A DNA stretch of 64,000 bases from positions 186,001 through 250,000 of the forward strand of contig CM060732.1 of NCBI GenBank assembly GCA_030704615.1, written 5' to 3'. Position 1 is the first letter of the stretch. The number at the start of each line of letters is the position of its first letter. The translations under genes and the position numbers were made by a program. This document shows, piece after piece, positions 35,801 to 46,987 of the stretch. The stretch is from Takakia lepidozioides (lineage: Eukaryota; Streptophyta; Takakiopsida; Takakiales; Takakiaceae). Below the pieces are notes generated by a model, which had not been told where the DNA came from, ran no database searches, and saw nothing but the letters and a program-made list of their open reading frames with translations.

Positions 35801-38464
35801 TTCATTTTGTTGATGACACATCAACATAGTTATTTAACTGACTGTATTTTCTGGCAGCTTCGCAAGGTTGCCTTGGCTCAGTTTGCCTTGTACACCACTC
35901 AGCTTGGCCAATTTCATGTTGCCTTGGAGGAAGGAGAGAGTGAGAGTCTGGGAGACTACATGGATACATGGAAGATGACTCATTTCAATGAGTTGTTTCA
36001 TAGAGAGTTCTCATTGCCAAAGGGGCCATTCAGAGGCAATGATTGGGAACAACAAACAGGTGGGGAGAAGGTGGTGAGACGGATTTTATTCAGGTACCAT
36101 CTTTCCATTGCATTGTACATGGATAGTGTATACACCTTGTAAGTCAAAAATGTCTATGCTTCAAGTATTTTTCTAGTACATTGGGATATACATGTTTCTT
36201 AATGTGCTTGTTCAATTGTTGAACAGGTTGCATAAATATTTGTCTCCACAATAACTTTGAATGTGTTTGTATTTTAGGTACATGAGATTTGTGCTTGTAC
36301 CGAGTGATCGACTTAAGGCTGAGCCCAAGTTTCTGATGGCCTGGAAGTTTGGTGCTCAACAAGCTTCCATGTACACACCTGCAATTGAGGAAGATTGGGG
36401 TGTGGAACACCAGGAAGGGGGGGGTTGGTATTTGGATATGCCCAAGGGTATTATCCCCTATGCAGAAATGGGACTTCATAAGGAATGTGTTTGCAGGCAG
36501 TCAGTGAGTGATGAAGGGGGTATCTCCACTGAAGTCCATGTTCTTGATCTGGAGCATGCAGAACAGATTGCTACACAGGCCGCTGACGCTGTAGCCCAAG
36601 TGGTCCATGCCGTTGTGGGTGTACCAAAACGCAAATCACGAAAAAGAAAAGGTGCGGATGTCAATGCAGGTGTGGCCCCCAATGCAGGTGTGGCTTCTAT
36701 TGCTGGTCCTATTGGTAGTTCTTCACATCCTTCAAATCAGTTGGTTGTAGTGCCTACACCTACTACTCGAGGAAACAAGCCAAAGGCAGGCGAACATCCT
36801 TACAGTGCAGTGTCATTTTCTGGTGGTGCACCTAGCATGTATCGCATGAAGATCATGCCTACTCATTTCATTGATATGGTGGAGGCCTCAAGTACATCTC
36901 CTGATGCGACCTTGAAAGAGCTCATGGAGTTCTTAAAAAATGTGAGTTTCCCCCAACAAACAAACTTGAATGTAAGGAATTCTTCGATGTTTTTATATCC
37001 TCATCATCCGGCTATTGACTCCTACATTTTCTGTATGTTGTTTGCAGTTGCCAGGAACTTGGTCTAGTGTTGTGGATGGAAAAAGCGTGCATGTGGCTGT
37101 GGACATGATCATCGTGGACTGCCCAACAGGAATGCCTGTACAGGGCTGTTTGGATGGTGTACAGGTTCCTCCCTGGAATGCTTTTGATAAACGGTATTGG
37201 GAGTATGCATTCTCCATTGCTAATGACCTGTTGGATGACAATGGATGCTTGGTGTTCTTGCAGGGCTCCGATGATTCATTTGCATTGGAGCTCTTTTCTT
37301 ACTCCAGGGGCAGCTCTATTTCGTATTATCAAGGAAATATACTTGCATCAATACCACCCCTCTACACACTCAGACAGGAAAGGTAAAAATCATCCCTCTT
37401 CAATATCTCATTGTTTGATGTTTCATCTTCCTACTCTCATACATATTATTAAACCATCCGGGTGCACTGTTTTTGTGGAAATGGCACGTCTAACAGACCA
37501 TGTTCTTCCACGCCCATGTCCTCACCAAGCAAGGAGGACTATTCAAACTGTGTGAGTCTGGCAAAGTTGTGGACCCCCTTGCAGACCCTGTTGAGTTGGA
37601 TGCCATCTACAACCACATTCCAGATGTTGCACTACCCATGCAAACTCCTCAACAAGCCTGGAGGGGTGCGCGAGACCGTAGTCCCGCCTTCATGCAAGTG
37701 TTGTTGGAGACATGCTCACCTCCTGGCTCCCGCATTTTGGATCTCACAGCTGGCACAGGTTTGCATTGGTCTCCATTTTGTAATTAAAATCTTCTGAGTT
37801 GATTCATGATCATTAACTGTTATCCGATATAATATCATCATTGCATGTTTTTTTCCTGCAGGTTCTACATTTATTGCTGCCCGCGAGTCTGGACGTCACG
37901 TATTTGGTCTTGAGGGGGACCAGACGTTGTATGCAGCACGTCTCTCTGCACTTCAAAATACTCAACCCGTTTTGGTTTCATCTGTGGTAACTCCAACCAT
38001 TCAACGTCCTATGAGTTTGTTGGAACCCCCCGCTCCTAAGGTGGCGCGCAAGCTTGGTCTTCATCTCGGCAGTACTTCCTAGTGAGTATGTCTCGCCTCC
38101 ATTCCCTTTGTTGCAATCTCTATATTATTTGCAAAGCAAACCATTCCCATTTGATTTGTTAACATAAGTATACATGTATGTGTGATGCAGTGATGGGATT
38201 GTGCGGACCATCTACGATAGTCTACCCCAAAGTCCTCTTTCATCGTTTTATCTACCTTCGTATGCCGAGTCCCAAGCTTTGCATTCAATACATCAACAAC
38301 GTGATGTAGGTCTTTCCAATGATCTCTTGTTTGACCGAAGAGCAGCTATTGTTGGACAATCCGTGGATAGGTTGCGTAGAGTTGAGGCTTTCATGGATGT
38401 GTATGCCTCTGAATCACAGGCTTATGACACGGATGATGAAGTATCAGCTGATGATGTTATGTAG
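32847..38464 (+). CDS. Gene B: ParB-like plus N4/N6 amino-methyltransferase-like protein
   Basis: Ten exons: 32847-32924, 34328-34957, 35070-35259, 35354-35764, 35858-36093, 36278-36941, 37048 to about 37390, 37497-37759, 37862-38081 and 38191-38464. Exon 1 is short and Gly-rich (MGRKKDTRGGG). Exon 2 carries IPLCRMISMQVVRPAL and GKMFHVWDGNHRLQAW, fitting the ParB/sulfiredoxin fold. Exon 7 has MIIVDCPTGMP then LLDDNGCLVFLQ (degenerate motif IV). Exons 8-9 have RILDLTAGTG joined to STFIAARESGRHVFGLEGD (motif I and following strand), the permuted order of beta-class DNA amino-methyltransferases. Likely nuclear (KRKSRKRKG in exon 6). Defects: a frameshift near 34733 before GKMF, an in-frame TAA at about 35576 and a frame change near 37310. 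So probably a pseudogene, or spliced in a way I cannot see. Confidence 0.72.
32966..34110. repeat. GC-rich palindrome cluster in intron 1 of gene B
   Basis: At least twelve dyads centred on GCCGGC fall inside intron 1. They are near 32975, 33020, 33093, 33159, 33286, 33401, 33477, 33560 (decayed), 33687, 33762, 33846, 34015 and 34101. Two types occur: TCTCCGCCGGCGGAGA (33093, 33477, 33762) and TATGCGCCGGCGCATA or TATCCGCCGGCGCATA. The dyad at 33749-33776 is perfect over 28 bases. A 285-bp tandem duplication accounts for some copies (33401/33687, 33477/33762, 33560/33846). Confidence 0.85.
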
Positions 38465-38469
38465 GTAAT

Positions 38470-39420
38470 TAGAAATTACATATACAATACATTGTCCTCA
38501 TTGTCAGTCCGAATTTTTTGTTATTTTTTATGATACATGTATTTCTCTCTAGTGTAAGGTAAAACAAATGGGGCAAATGACATGGTGTTGAAATCAGATT
38601 TCATGTTATCTTCCTGTCATTTGATTTATCTATGTAATAGTTTGTACATAGATCTCTACTGCATTTCATAGATCCCTTTACCTTAATGCAAGTTCGACAT
38701 GCACTTCAGCACTATCAAATTTCATCATTAGTAAGATCAACCCTTATGAGTATTGTGGCATGTTATGTACACACAGGGTGACTATCTTTATCTCATTAGT
38801 GTTTCATTTCATTAGTGTTTCAAGTCTGAATGGGTAGTGTAGTGGTATGAACTAGGCTTGATACCCGATAGGTTGTGGGTTCTATCTCTGATGGATATTA
38901 TGTTTTTGTAAAATAAAAATGTTTCAGAAGATAGATATATAGATACTGCAAAACCTATGTAACAAAGCTCCCTAGCATTGTCAAGCTCCCTAGCATTCCC
39001 TTAGCATTGCTCCATTCTGAACTTCAAACTAGACTCCCACCATTGGAAGAGCCCGTACCTTCACCATTTGTATCTAACAAGGAGCCGTGCCTCGTCACTT
39101 TTTAATTTTTCGATCTTTTTCTCATGTTGGAAAGCCATAAAAGCAACATGTTCATCTCCCATTCCTACACTCACCCATGTGGAATAATAATATAATGAAT
39201 ATGGAATATTCTATATAGAATATTCTTATTCCATCCTTTGATATTTTGACTATGGACCCTAAGATTAGATGAATCACAATTTTATTTTATTTTTTGGGTA
39301 CCCTTATTTAAGTGTTGTGCATATAAAATTGTTCCTATGCATATCTAAAATTTGTATGCACGCATACATTCCTCCATATGCATGCATTTGTGTGCACATA
39401 TAGTATAGGCTACCTCCCCC
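38470..39420. other. 3' flank of gene B with a tRNA-like patch
   Basis: No gene seen. At 38826-38900, GGGTAGTGTAGTGGTATGAA and, about 35 bases later, GGTTGTGGGTTCTATCTC look like A and B boxes of a tRNA-derived SINE. Confidence 0.35.
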
Positions 39421-39429
39421 ACATCATGC

Positions 39430-40735
39430 AATACAAAGCGCGTGTAAGGCACATACCCCGCCTCCTTTCATCTGCCGACAATCTTCTCAGCTCAGCATGG
39501 ATTTCCTTAATTCTGGGATGCAACTTGTCATCTACAGCGAAGATATGCACCCTGTTGCCAACCTCAATGCAGCAGCGACCTAGCTCCTTTCTAACCCCTC
39601 TGACCTCCATTATTCTTTTCACCTTTGCAGATCATCCCACCTGCCAGCTGCAGCATAGCAACACGTAAGTTGCGGCATCCTGTTCATCCCATTTGAGGAT
39701 AGATGTTGCCGCACGTTCAGCCATCTCCAGATTGCCATGGATTCTACAGGCACCAAGCAAGGCCTTCCACACCACAACATCTGGATTGATTGGAATCTTA
39801 TTAATCAGATCCACTGCCTCATCCAGTTGTCCAAGAAGGTCCACCGTACAGCCAAAGTGCTTTACTGTCGGAGTGACACCATGATCTTGATTTCCTCATT
39901 CAATAGGCCAGTGTGGCTGCATGCAGAGAGAACATACACAGGCATTGCAAAGGGAAACAAACGTGATGTGATCGGGGTTCGCCCCTTCCCCCATCATTTG
40001 CTCATAGGTCTCCAAAGCCTCCACCCCGCGCCCTTGCTGTGCATACCCTGCAATCATCGCACTCCACGACACCGAATCTCGTTCAGCCATACTGTCAAAC
40101 ACTCCCTCCGCATCCTCGACGCATCCTCGACGCATCCACATTTTGCATACATGTCCACGAGGGTATTGTTCAGAATCACATCTGGTACAATTCTTGCTTT
40201 TGTGATGCAACCATGCACCTCTTTGTCCTTTTCCAGGGCTGCCAGGCTTCCAAACGCACAGACGTGATATGGTCGGGCTTCACCCCTTCCACCATCATTT
40301 GCTCATAGGTCTCCAAAGCCTCCATCCCACGCCCCTGCTGTGCATACCCTGCAAGCATCACGTTCCACGACACCACATTTCATTCAGCCATATTGTTGAA
40401 CACTGCCTTCGCATACTCGATGCTCCCACATTTGGCATACATGTCCACGAGGGCATTGTTTAGAATGACATCGGGTACAATTCCAGCTCTGACAATGTCG
40501 CCATGGGCCTCTTTGCCCTTTTCCAGAGCTGCCAGGCTTGCACATGCATTGCAAACGCACACAAACGTGATGTAGTTGGGCTTCACCCCTTCCCCCATCA
40601 TTTGCTCATAGGTCTCCAAAACCTCCACCCCACGTCTCTGCTGTGCATACCCTGCAAGCATCGCGCGCTCCACGACACCACATCTCATTCAGCCATATTG
40701 TTCAAAACTGCCTTTGCATCCTTAATACACCCATA
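39430..40735 (-). pseudogene. PPR pseudogene abutting gene C
   Basis: Read on the minus strand from 40735. Three PPR blocks contain [40 protein letters not shown] and GVKPNYITFVCVCNACASLA. The E domain follows (DLINKIPINPDVVVWKALLG, ACRIHGNLEMAERAATSILK), ending near GNRVHIFAVDDKLHPRIKEI. Stops and frame changes are frequent and the DYW domain is absent. Its 5' end joins gene C exon 6 at about 40735 on the same strand, so transcription of gene C would run into it. Confidence 0.85.
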
Positions 40736-40739
40736 CCAG

Positions 40740-43608
40740 CAGGGACACGTCTTTCCTTTCTCCTCTCCTCCGCTTTCGTGTGCAGATCTTTCTCCGATTC
40801 GTCAACAAGTGTCGAGGTACCACGGGCATCCAACGAGATGCGCGGCATGCCATTGTTTCTGCATCTCTGGTAGGTAAACACAGCTTGGGCCTGCCACGGT
40901 CCAAGCCATGAAGAACAGTGGCTCTTGAGCCAGGGCCCCTATCTTAAGAAGCACGTATTTCATATACATGCAAGACAGTCAGCATGCGTGAGCACAAGTT
41001 ATGACCATGTATTCGCAGAGTGCAACCAAAAAGATAAAGTGCAAATGCGGTGCCACATTTCCCAGGCAAACCTCATAAACCAGCTTTTGCATACAACGGG
41101 AGCTGGGCTTCACCTGTACACAATTTGCATTGCAGCTTTTCCCGCCCCCTCCTGGTGCGTAAACTCCACGCTCCTTCTTGCTGTTTGCAGCTCCCTGGCG
41201 AAGAGGTTGTCCTTGTACGCACATCTGAAACGTGTCACGTAGTCTTCCATTGTCTGTGCTCCATCCCATTTGACATACAAGCGAACGAATTTGTATGCAT
41301 TACGACTTGCTCCTTCGCATTCGTCATTACCTGCGTTTCGAACATGCATTATCACGTAGCAGTTCACGAAATTCATTCCAGCAAAGCAAATTGGGGGAAG
41401 TACCTTGAATTACCTGGAACCACCAAGTCATGCGGTTGAGCCACACATCCACTGCAGGGTTGGAAACTTCGAGTGGAAAGACCACATGGTCCTTATACTC
41501 TCTGATACATTCCAGATCGACAGCCACCGTGCCTGCCATTTCCGATCCAATTTCAGGAGCAGGAAGAAGAGTGGCTATTGCTAGGAAGGAACTTCAATGC
41601 ATTGAAACCTCACCTTCTCTTTCGCCTCCATACATGCCGTTGAGAGGTGATGCAGTTTCTCCAACTGTATGGTCGGCTGCATGGCCCGAGAATAGTGTTT
41701 TGCAATCTCGGGGATGACGTCCTTTCCAAGTGTCGGATCTGCAATGGCCACCAGCTTCACAAGCTTTGACTTGTATTTGGTTCTGGACTTGACCCCGGCT
41801 TCCTTCAAGTGCTCGGTCAATGACTGCAATGTTTTTGTCTGCCCCTCACTTTCCATGAAGAAGCGTTTGGCATGGGCCAAATCCAGCTTGATGTTTGACT
41901 GCCAAGAAAAACATGCAGAAGCATTACATACGGTCCATGTGGAAAGATGACTAGAAATTGGGGAAGGATGAGCAGAGGAAAATGGGAGGACAACTTACTT
42001 CGTATATCACCTCCACCATTCCATCCATAGTGAGGCGATACCATGTCCGGTCTGTTTTTGCCAGGGCTTTTTGAATGAGCTCGGGCTCCAACATTTCGGC
42101 GAACATGTGCGGGTCAGTGAGACCAGTTTTCCTCACCCTGTACAACATATGTGCCATGTGGGTATGCACGTAAGCATTTTCAGTGACCCTGCAAGGCACA
42201 CTCTCCAGTTCAGTCCAATGAAGCATAGAAACAAAACTGATTGGAAACCGAAATGCGGCACCGCATTTCGGATGTGCTTGGGAGGGTATGAGAATCTTAC
42301 GAGTTGAGGTCCGCCATGGCATTCTTGAGCAGCCGCCTTCACCTTGAGGATGACACACTCCACCATGTAATGCCAGCCAATATGCTTGGAATGAGTCTGC
42401 TTGATGTACTCCCACCAGGCAAGAAGTCGGTGATTCCCGTCCCACGCAAAAAACATTTTGCCAGACATATGGCCGAAGTCTGGATCACCCTTCAGCATTG
42501 TCTCGAATTTGTCGTTGCGAGTGTGCCAGTGGGTATCCCATGCTGACAATTCATCCGCAGTGGGTCCACGAGTTTCGCCGTCCTCATTCTCAATGGAAAC
42601 GTAGAAGGCTGGCGAACCTAGACGGTACCCTTCTCGAAATGCGAACTTGAGCTTATCCACATCTCCTGGAAGAGCCTGCCTGATGATGGGAAGGGAGACC
42701 ATGCGACAGAGTGGAATTCGAAGAGTCCGCTGGAATACCCTGCTGCCCAGAACTCTACCAATGCTACTCTGTGTCTCCTCCAACATTGTATCCGCTGCAC
42801 TTTGGAATTCCTCCAGAGACATTTCTGCAGGTGGCGGTAGGGGCCGAGTAGCTGGAGCATCCCCAAATGCAGCTGAAGTCTGGGGAGTCTTTGCGGGCAA
42901 TTCTTGAATTGCAAAGGCCTCCTCCGGGCCTACAGTATTCTGAAGTTCTTCCTCAACGGTGGTCAAGTGCTGCTGCGAACGTTGAGCAGCAGCACCCTCC
43001 TCCGCTGACAGATCCACAAAATTGGTCAATCCCGTTGCCTTCGCTGCAGAAGAGATGCCCCCAACATCACCTGGCTGGAAATCAAGCAAGAACTGGGCTT
43101 CAGCTCGTGGAATCGGTTTTGCAGGAGACTGCTCCAACCTCCCCCTGTTTGCCTTCCGCTTCTTTATTCTTACAAGTGAAGGTGTCTGCTGCATTTGAAT
43201 CTGCACTGCACCCTTCTGCTTCATTCTCTTTGGGGGGGGGAGAACGGCCTGGTCCGGTTCAGAAACCAGTTCAAGGACGGGCTGCTTCTTCTTCGTCTTT
43301 GCTGGAGTAGGGCCCGACCCCTGCTGGCAATTCTCCATGACCTTCAAACGCGAGTCTTTCTCTGGGGCTTTGAACTGCAAAGACTTGCCTTTCCAAACCG
43401 CGTCCTTGAAACGCACAGGGCTAGGCCCGGCATGAAGACCCGTGCTCGTGGATCGGCTGGGTGTGCATGCTGCAGCTACCTCCACGGATTCTTCCTGCGG
43501 CTCTTCGGATTCGTGCGATCCCTCCACCACCACCACCTTTCGGCAGGCAACGCAGGCAATCCAGCCACCAATGAGAGCTCCGTGCGATGCGCGCAGCTGA
43601 TCGAGCAC
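40740..43608 (-). pseudogene. Gene C: 5' two-thirds of the ParB/methyltransferase-like gene
   Basis: Exon 2 equivalent: Met 43608 to about 42300, with a long charged N-terminal part carrying basic clusters (RIKKRKANRGR, KTKKKQ). Next comes IPLCRMVSLPIIRQALPGDV (around residue 300) and GKMFFAWDGNHRLLAWW (around residue 390), the ParB-like signature; this part is one continuous frame. Further exons match gene B: 42203-42015 (ENAYVHTHMAHML to MVEVIYE), about 41898-41413 with an extra 80-base intron, about 41330-41115 (MEDYVTRFRCAYKD to MQIVYR), and about 40985-40790 (YMKYVLLKIGAL to PWYLDTC). A one-base shift near 42312, another near 41490 and a GCAT in place of the last acceptor AG show decay. 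The methyltransferase half is lost to PPR sequence. Confidence 0.72.
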
Positions 43609-43817
43609 CGAAACCCTCCCTCATTTTCGTTGTGCAATTCTTAGACTGTATGATAGGACACTTGAATGCAGAAGATGTTTGCATGCCTAACTGTCAAAGG
43701 TACGCTTGCCGTCCGCAAAACAAACATCATTAACCAACGGTCAGGCCGCGCCGCCTCCTGCCACTTCAGCCAGCATGAGTGCAAACATCAAAATGTGGTG
43801 ACGCAATTCCATTGGTC

Positions 43818-44532
43818 CACGTGTTCACATATCATGGCATTCCCGTCCCAGCGTCTGATGAGTTAGAGTGAAAACATAAATGCGGCGCCGCATTTTCGTT
43901 AAGGCAACTTTGAGTTGCATCCCGAACGGAAATGCGGTTTCATGCCTAGCATACAAAAGTGCCGCATTTCAGTTGCAGTGTTTCATGATTTTCAATCACA
44001 ACGGAAATGCGGGACCGCATTTCCGTTCCACTGTCACATACCTTACTTGTTGGACGGAAATGCGGTGCCGCATTTCCGTCCCACTGCTGCATGCCTGAGA
44101 TACAAAACGGAAATGCGGCGCCGCATTTCCGTTCTGGAAAGTCCGAAGGTACGACTCGGACAGAAATGCGGTGCCGCATTTCAGTTGCAGTGGTTCATGA
44201 TTTTCAATCACAACGGAAATGCGGCGCCGCATTTCCGTTCTGGAAAGTCCGAAGGTACGACTCGAACGGAAATGCGGTGCCGGATTTCAGTTGCAGTGGT
44301 TCATGATTTTCAATCACAACGGAAATGCGGTACCGCATTACCATTCCACTGTTACAAATATGTAAAAATATAGCAATACACCCAAAAAAAAACACCCATC
44401 ATGACACATGTCAATTTGCTAAGGGACCACGGTAAAAACTGCAACGCGCCACGTGTTGCAACCGGATTAGCACACCCGCAGTCATGGAGAGCGAACACTT
44501 TGCCACGTGTCATTTCCTGTATGGAGCACGTG
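43818..44532. promoter_or_regulatory. G-box (CACGTG) sites upstream of gene C
   Basis: CACGTG occurs at 43818-43823, 44450-44455, 44504-44509 and 44527-44532, three of them as CCACGTGT or GCACGTGTC, the form bound by plant bZIP and bHLH factors. They bracket the 53-bp palindrome array. A promoter role for gene C is inferred from position only. Confidence 0.4.
43878..44340. repeat. 53-bp-phased palindrome array 1
   Basis: An 18-base palindrome, AAATGCGGCGCCGCATTT with variable centre (CG, TG, GA, TA), starts at 43878, 44005, 44058, 44111, 44164, 44217, 44270 and 44323. The last seven starts are exactly 53 apart. A ninth is split: its left half starts at 43930 and its right half ends at 43969, in phase with 44005. 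Outer bases often extend the dyad to 24-26. The 35-base spacers fall into a few classes; one (CAGTTGCAGTGGTTCATGAT...) occurs three times and one (CCGTTCTGGAAAGTCCGAAG...) twice, alternating. The array ends about 270 bases upstream of the gene C Met. Confidence 0.95.
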
Positions 44533-44592
44533 TCACTCTTGCACAGCCGCTGACATGGACTACAGTCATATCTGCCATGTCACAACTGAGTA

Positions 44593-44674
44593 GGCTTTTA
44601 CGTCTTCAGAGTCAAGAAGTCGTAAATGGCTTCCATAACTGCATTTGCAGTCATAACATAGAGACGTAAAAGCC
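44593..44674. repeat. Hairpin-forming inverted repeat
   Basis: GGCTTTTACGTCT (44593-44605) and its exact reverse complement AGACGTAAAAGCC (44662-44674) enclose about 56 bases. It could be a tiny MITE or a small-RNA-type foldback. No further support. Confidence 0.5.
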
Positions 44675-44689
44675 GCAATCTGTAATAGT

Positions 44690-45800
44690 GTTGGTTGGCA
44701 AAATGCAGCTGGCCATTATTGTGCATATTCCACACAAGCTCTGTGGTCTGGGTGGTCATGCTCTCTACTTTGGTACATTGGGCTTCTCTCTCTGGCAGAG
44801 CACGAGCCTAATTGTTTGATAGCTCTCAAGCTCACTTTTTCCAGAGTCCTTTGTTTCTTTCTCTCTGGTTGTATTACTAAGTGAGCAGCCTAAACACAAT
44901 ATCCATTTTTTGATACATTGTCCTGGGTATTCTCACCAGGGAGTGACCCTCTTCCAAAACATCAAGAACACAGCTGAAAAGGGAAGCACAGCAAGACACC
45001 ATGGTTTTTTCTCTGCCAAGGAATGTGGCACCATGAATTTCCATATCAGACTCTTCTAGTAAAGAAATGCTGCACTAAATTGTATCAAAATGCAGAGTAG
45101 GGAGGAGGGGGGCACAAGAGGAAGTTCTGAACAAGAGCGCCTTGCATGATTCCTCCCAACAGTACTTCAAACAGGTGTTGGTTAGTAGTTCTGGAGAAAA
45201 CCCATCACATTTGTAACTGGTATAATCACTGCTTCTAATGGTAATATGTCCGGGTGACCTCCTTAATGGTATCGCGATGACTCCACATTAAATGTGTCAA
45301 TGCTACCTTCAACATTCATGAACTCTGTGCAATGCCATTGTGTGGGCAAAACCTGACAAGATTTCATTTTCTCCCTAAATTCGTGGATTATAACTGGTCT
45401 CCTAAGTTCTGGAGAAAACCCATCACATGTGTAACTGGTATAATACTCTTCTAATGGTAATATGTCCGGGTGACCTCTTAATGGTATCGCGATGACTCCA
45501 CATTAAATGTCAATGTCAACTCATGACTCTGTGCAATGCCATTGTGTGGGCAACCTGAAGACAATATTCATTTTCTCCCTAAATTCGTGGATATAACTGG
45601 TCTCCTAAACTGAATGTATGCACCTCAGTATCCACCTCAATGCAACTGCTACTTGGCTCCTTTCTCATACCTCGGACCTGCATCATTTTTCTCACATTTG
45701 CAGTATCATCCCATCTGCCAGCTGCAGCATAGACGTTGGACAGCAACACATAAGTTGTAGCATCCTGTCGATCCCACTTGAGGATGGTCCTCAATCTTGA
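44690..45800 (-). pseudogene. Inverted copy of the 19.3-20.3 kb PPR tail
   Basis: 45794-45579 reads MRTILKWDRQDATTYVLLSN, VYAAAGRWDDTANVRKMMQV and EVHTFSLGDQLYPRI, a PPR E-domain end. The leftward flank (45330-44690) matches 19740-20275 in reverse. A block of about 170 bases within it (AACTGGTATAAT...GTATCGCGATGACTCC) is present twice, at about 45210-45370 and 45415-45560. Confidence 0.75.
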
Positions 45801-46985
45801 AAGCGTTATTTCTTACTAGTCACCCTGCCGAGGCGTTTTGTACCACAAATACCTGCCAAAGCCACTGGTGGACAATGATATGAGTCAAGCTATAGGCTGA
45901 AAAGCTGGATTAAGGATCATGAATGCAATGCTGGATTGCAAGGAGATCCATCAATGACCATGACGCAAGGAACCAACTGAGAGCATCGTGCAAAATTTGC
46001 TTAGAGCTGTAATTTGCCATATGAGTCAATGGTTACGCCGGCTCAAGACTCTCTCTCTCTCTCTTGTTCCACCCAGACTGGGTGCGGGGTCTATGGCCAC
46101 ACAAGGCCACGGTTAACTATGTCTCATGAGACCTTACTGTAGCCTGGCACGGGCCTTTTACAGCGTCCATTGTCCTGACAGGTGACTTCAACAAAAGAAG
46201 ACAATAGAAAAGCGAACCAGGGGAGTGGTTAAGAAGGAAAACGGCCAGACCACGGAACGCGGTATAAGCGGCGTCACCGCCAGACCACGGCAAGGTGTGC
46301 AATGCCGCGAAGATGGTGGAAGTGTTGGTGGTGGCGACAACGGACTTGGCCAAGACAGGCCTGCGCGCGACTCATACGAAAGGAGCAACTGGGCGTTCTG
46401 CAACAGTGGGCCCCACACCAATCAGGAGGCCTCATTCGGCTCGTCTCTCAACTCGTTTAGCCCTGACGTCGTCCAGATAGCCAGCTTCAGCCCTGACGAG
46501 CGAGACAACCCCTCCCACAACCACCTTACGGCCAGGGGCTGCTATTTCATGAGCCATGAGCCATGAGCCATGAGCAGAGTCGTAAGTGTCGAAAAAAATA
46601 TGAGCAGGACTATTTTCCGGAAATGAGTGTCCGCGGGAATAGGTTTCAAGGTGTCACGGTCATAGGCGGAGAAGGACCTCCCGATGAAGGAGGTTCGGCA
46701 ATGTTTTTTAGAATTACATATTGAAAGACAATGTTTCGCGAATGGTAGGGTGGTACTACTCTGTACAATGGGGACCCATTTCAGCCTACCAGCCACTTGC
46801 AAAATCCACCCACACTCCCAATCCCAAACGAAATGAGGAATGATGCATTCTGGGAACGATGGATACAGAATAGAATAAAAAGAGGGCACAATGGGGTTTT
46901 TATTGATCCACATGAATTGCATTTGAAGCACGTCTACTGTGCTGATTGTGCAAACAAATCTTTAGCCATGTGCCTTCTGAATACA
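45800..46985. other. No recognisable gene
   Basis: A (CT)n tract near 46050, a GC-rich patch at 46.2-46.55 kb open on both strands without a known domain, and a triple GAGCCAT direct repeat at about 46551-46571. Nothing supportable as a gene. Confidence 0.4.
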
Positions 46986-46987
46986 AG

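Noticed and set aside
43878-44340. CRISPR array
   Set aside because: Regular palindromic repeats and equal spacers look similar, but the context is plant nuclear DNA, spacers recur within the array, and no cas genes exist.
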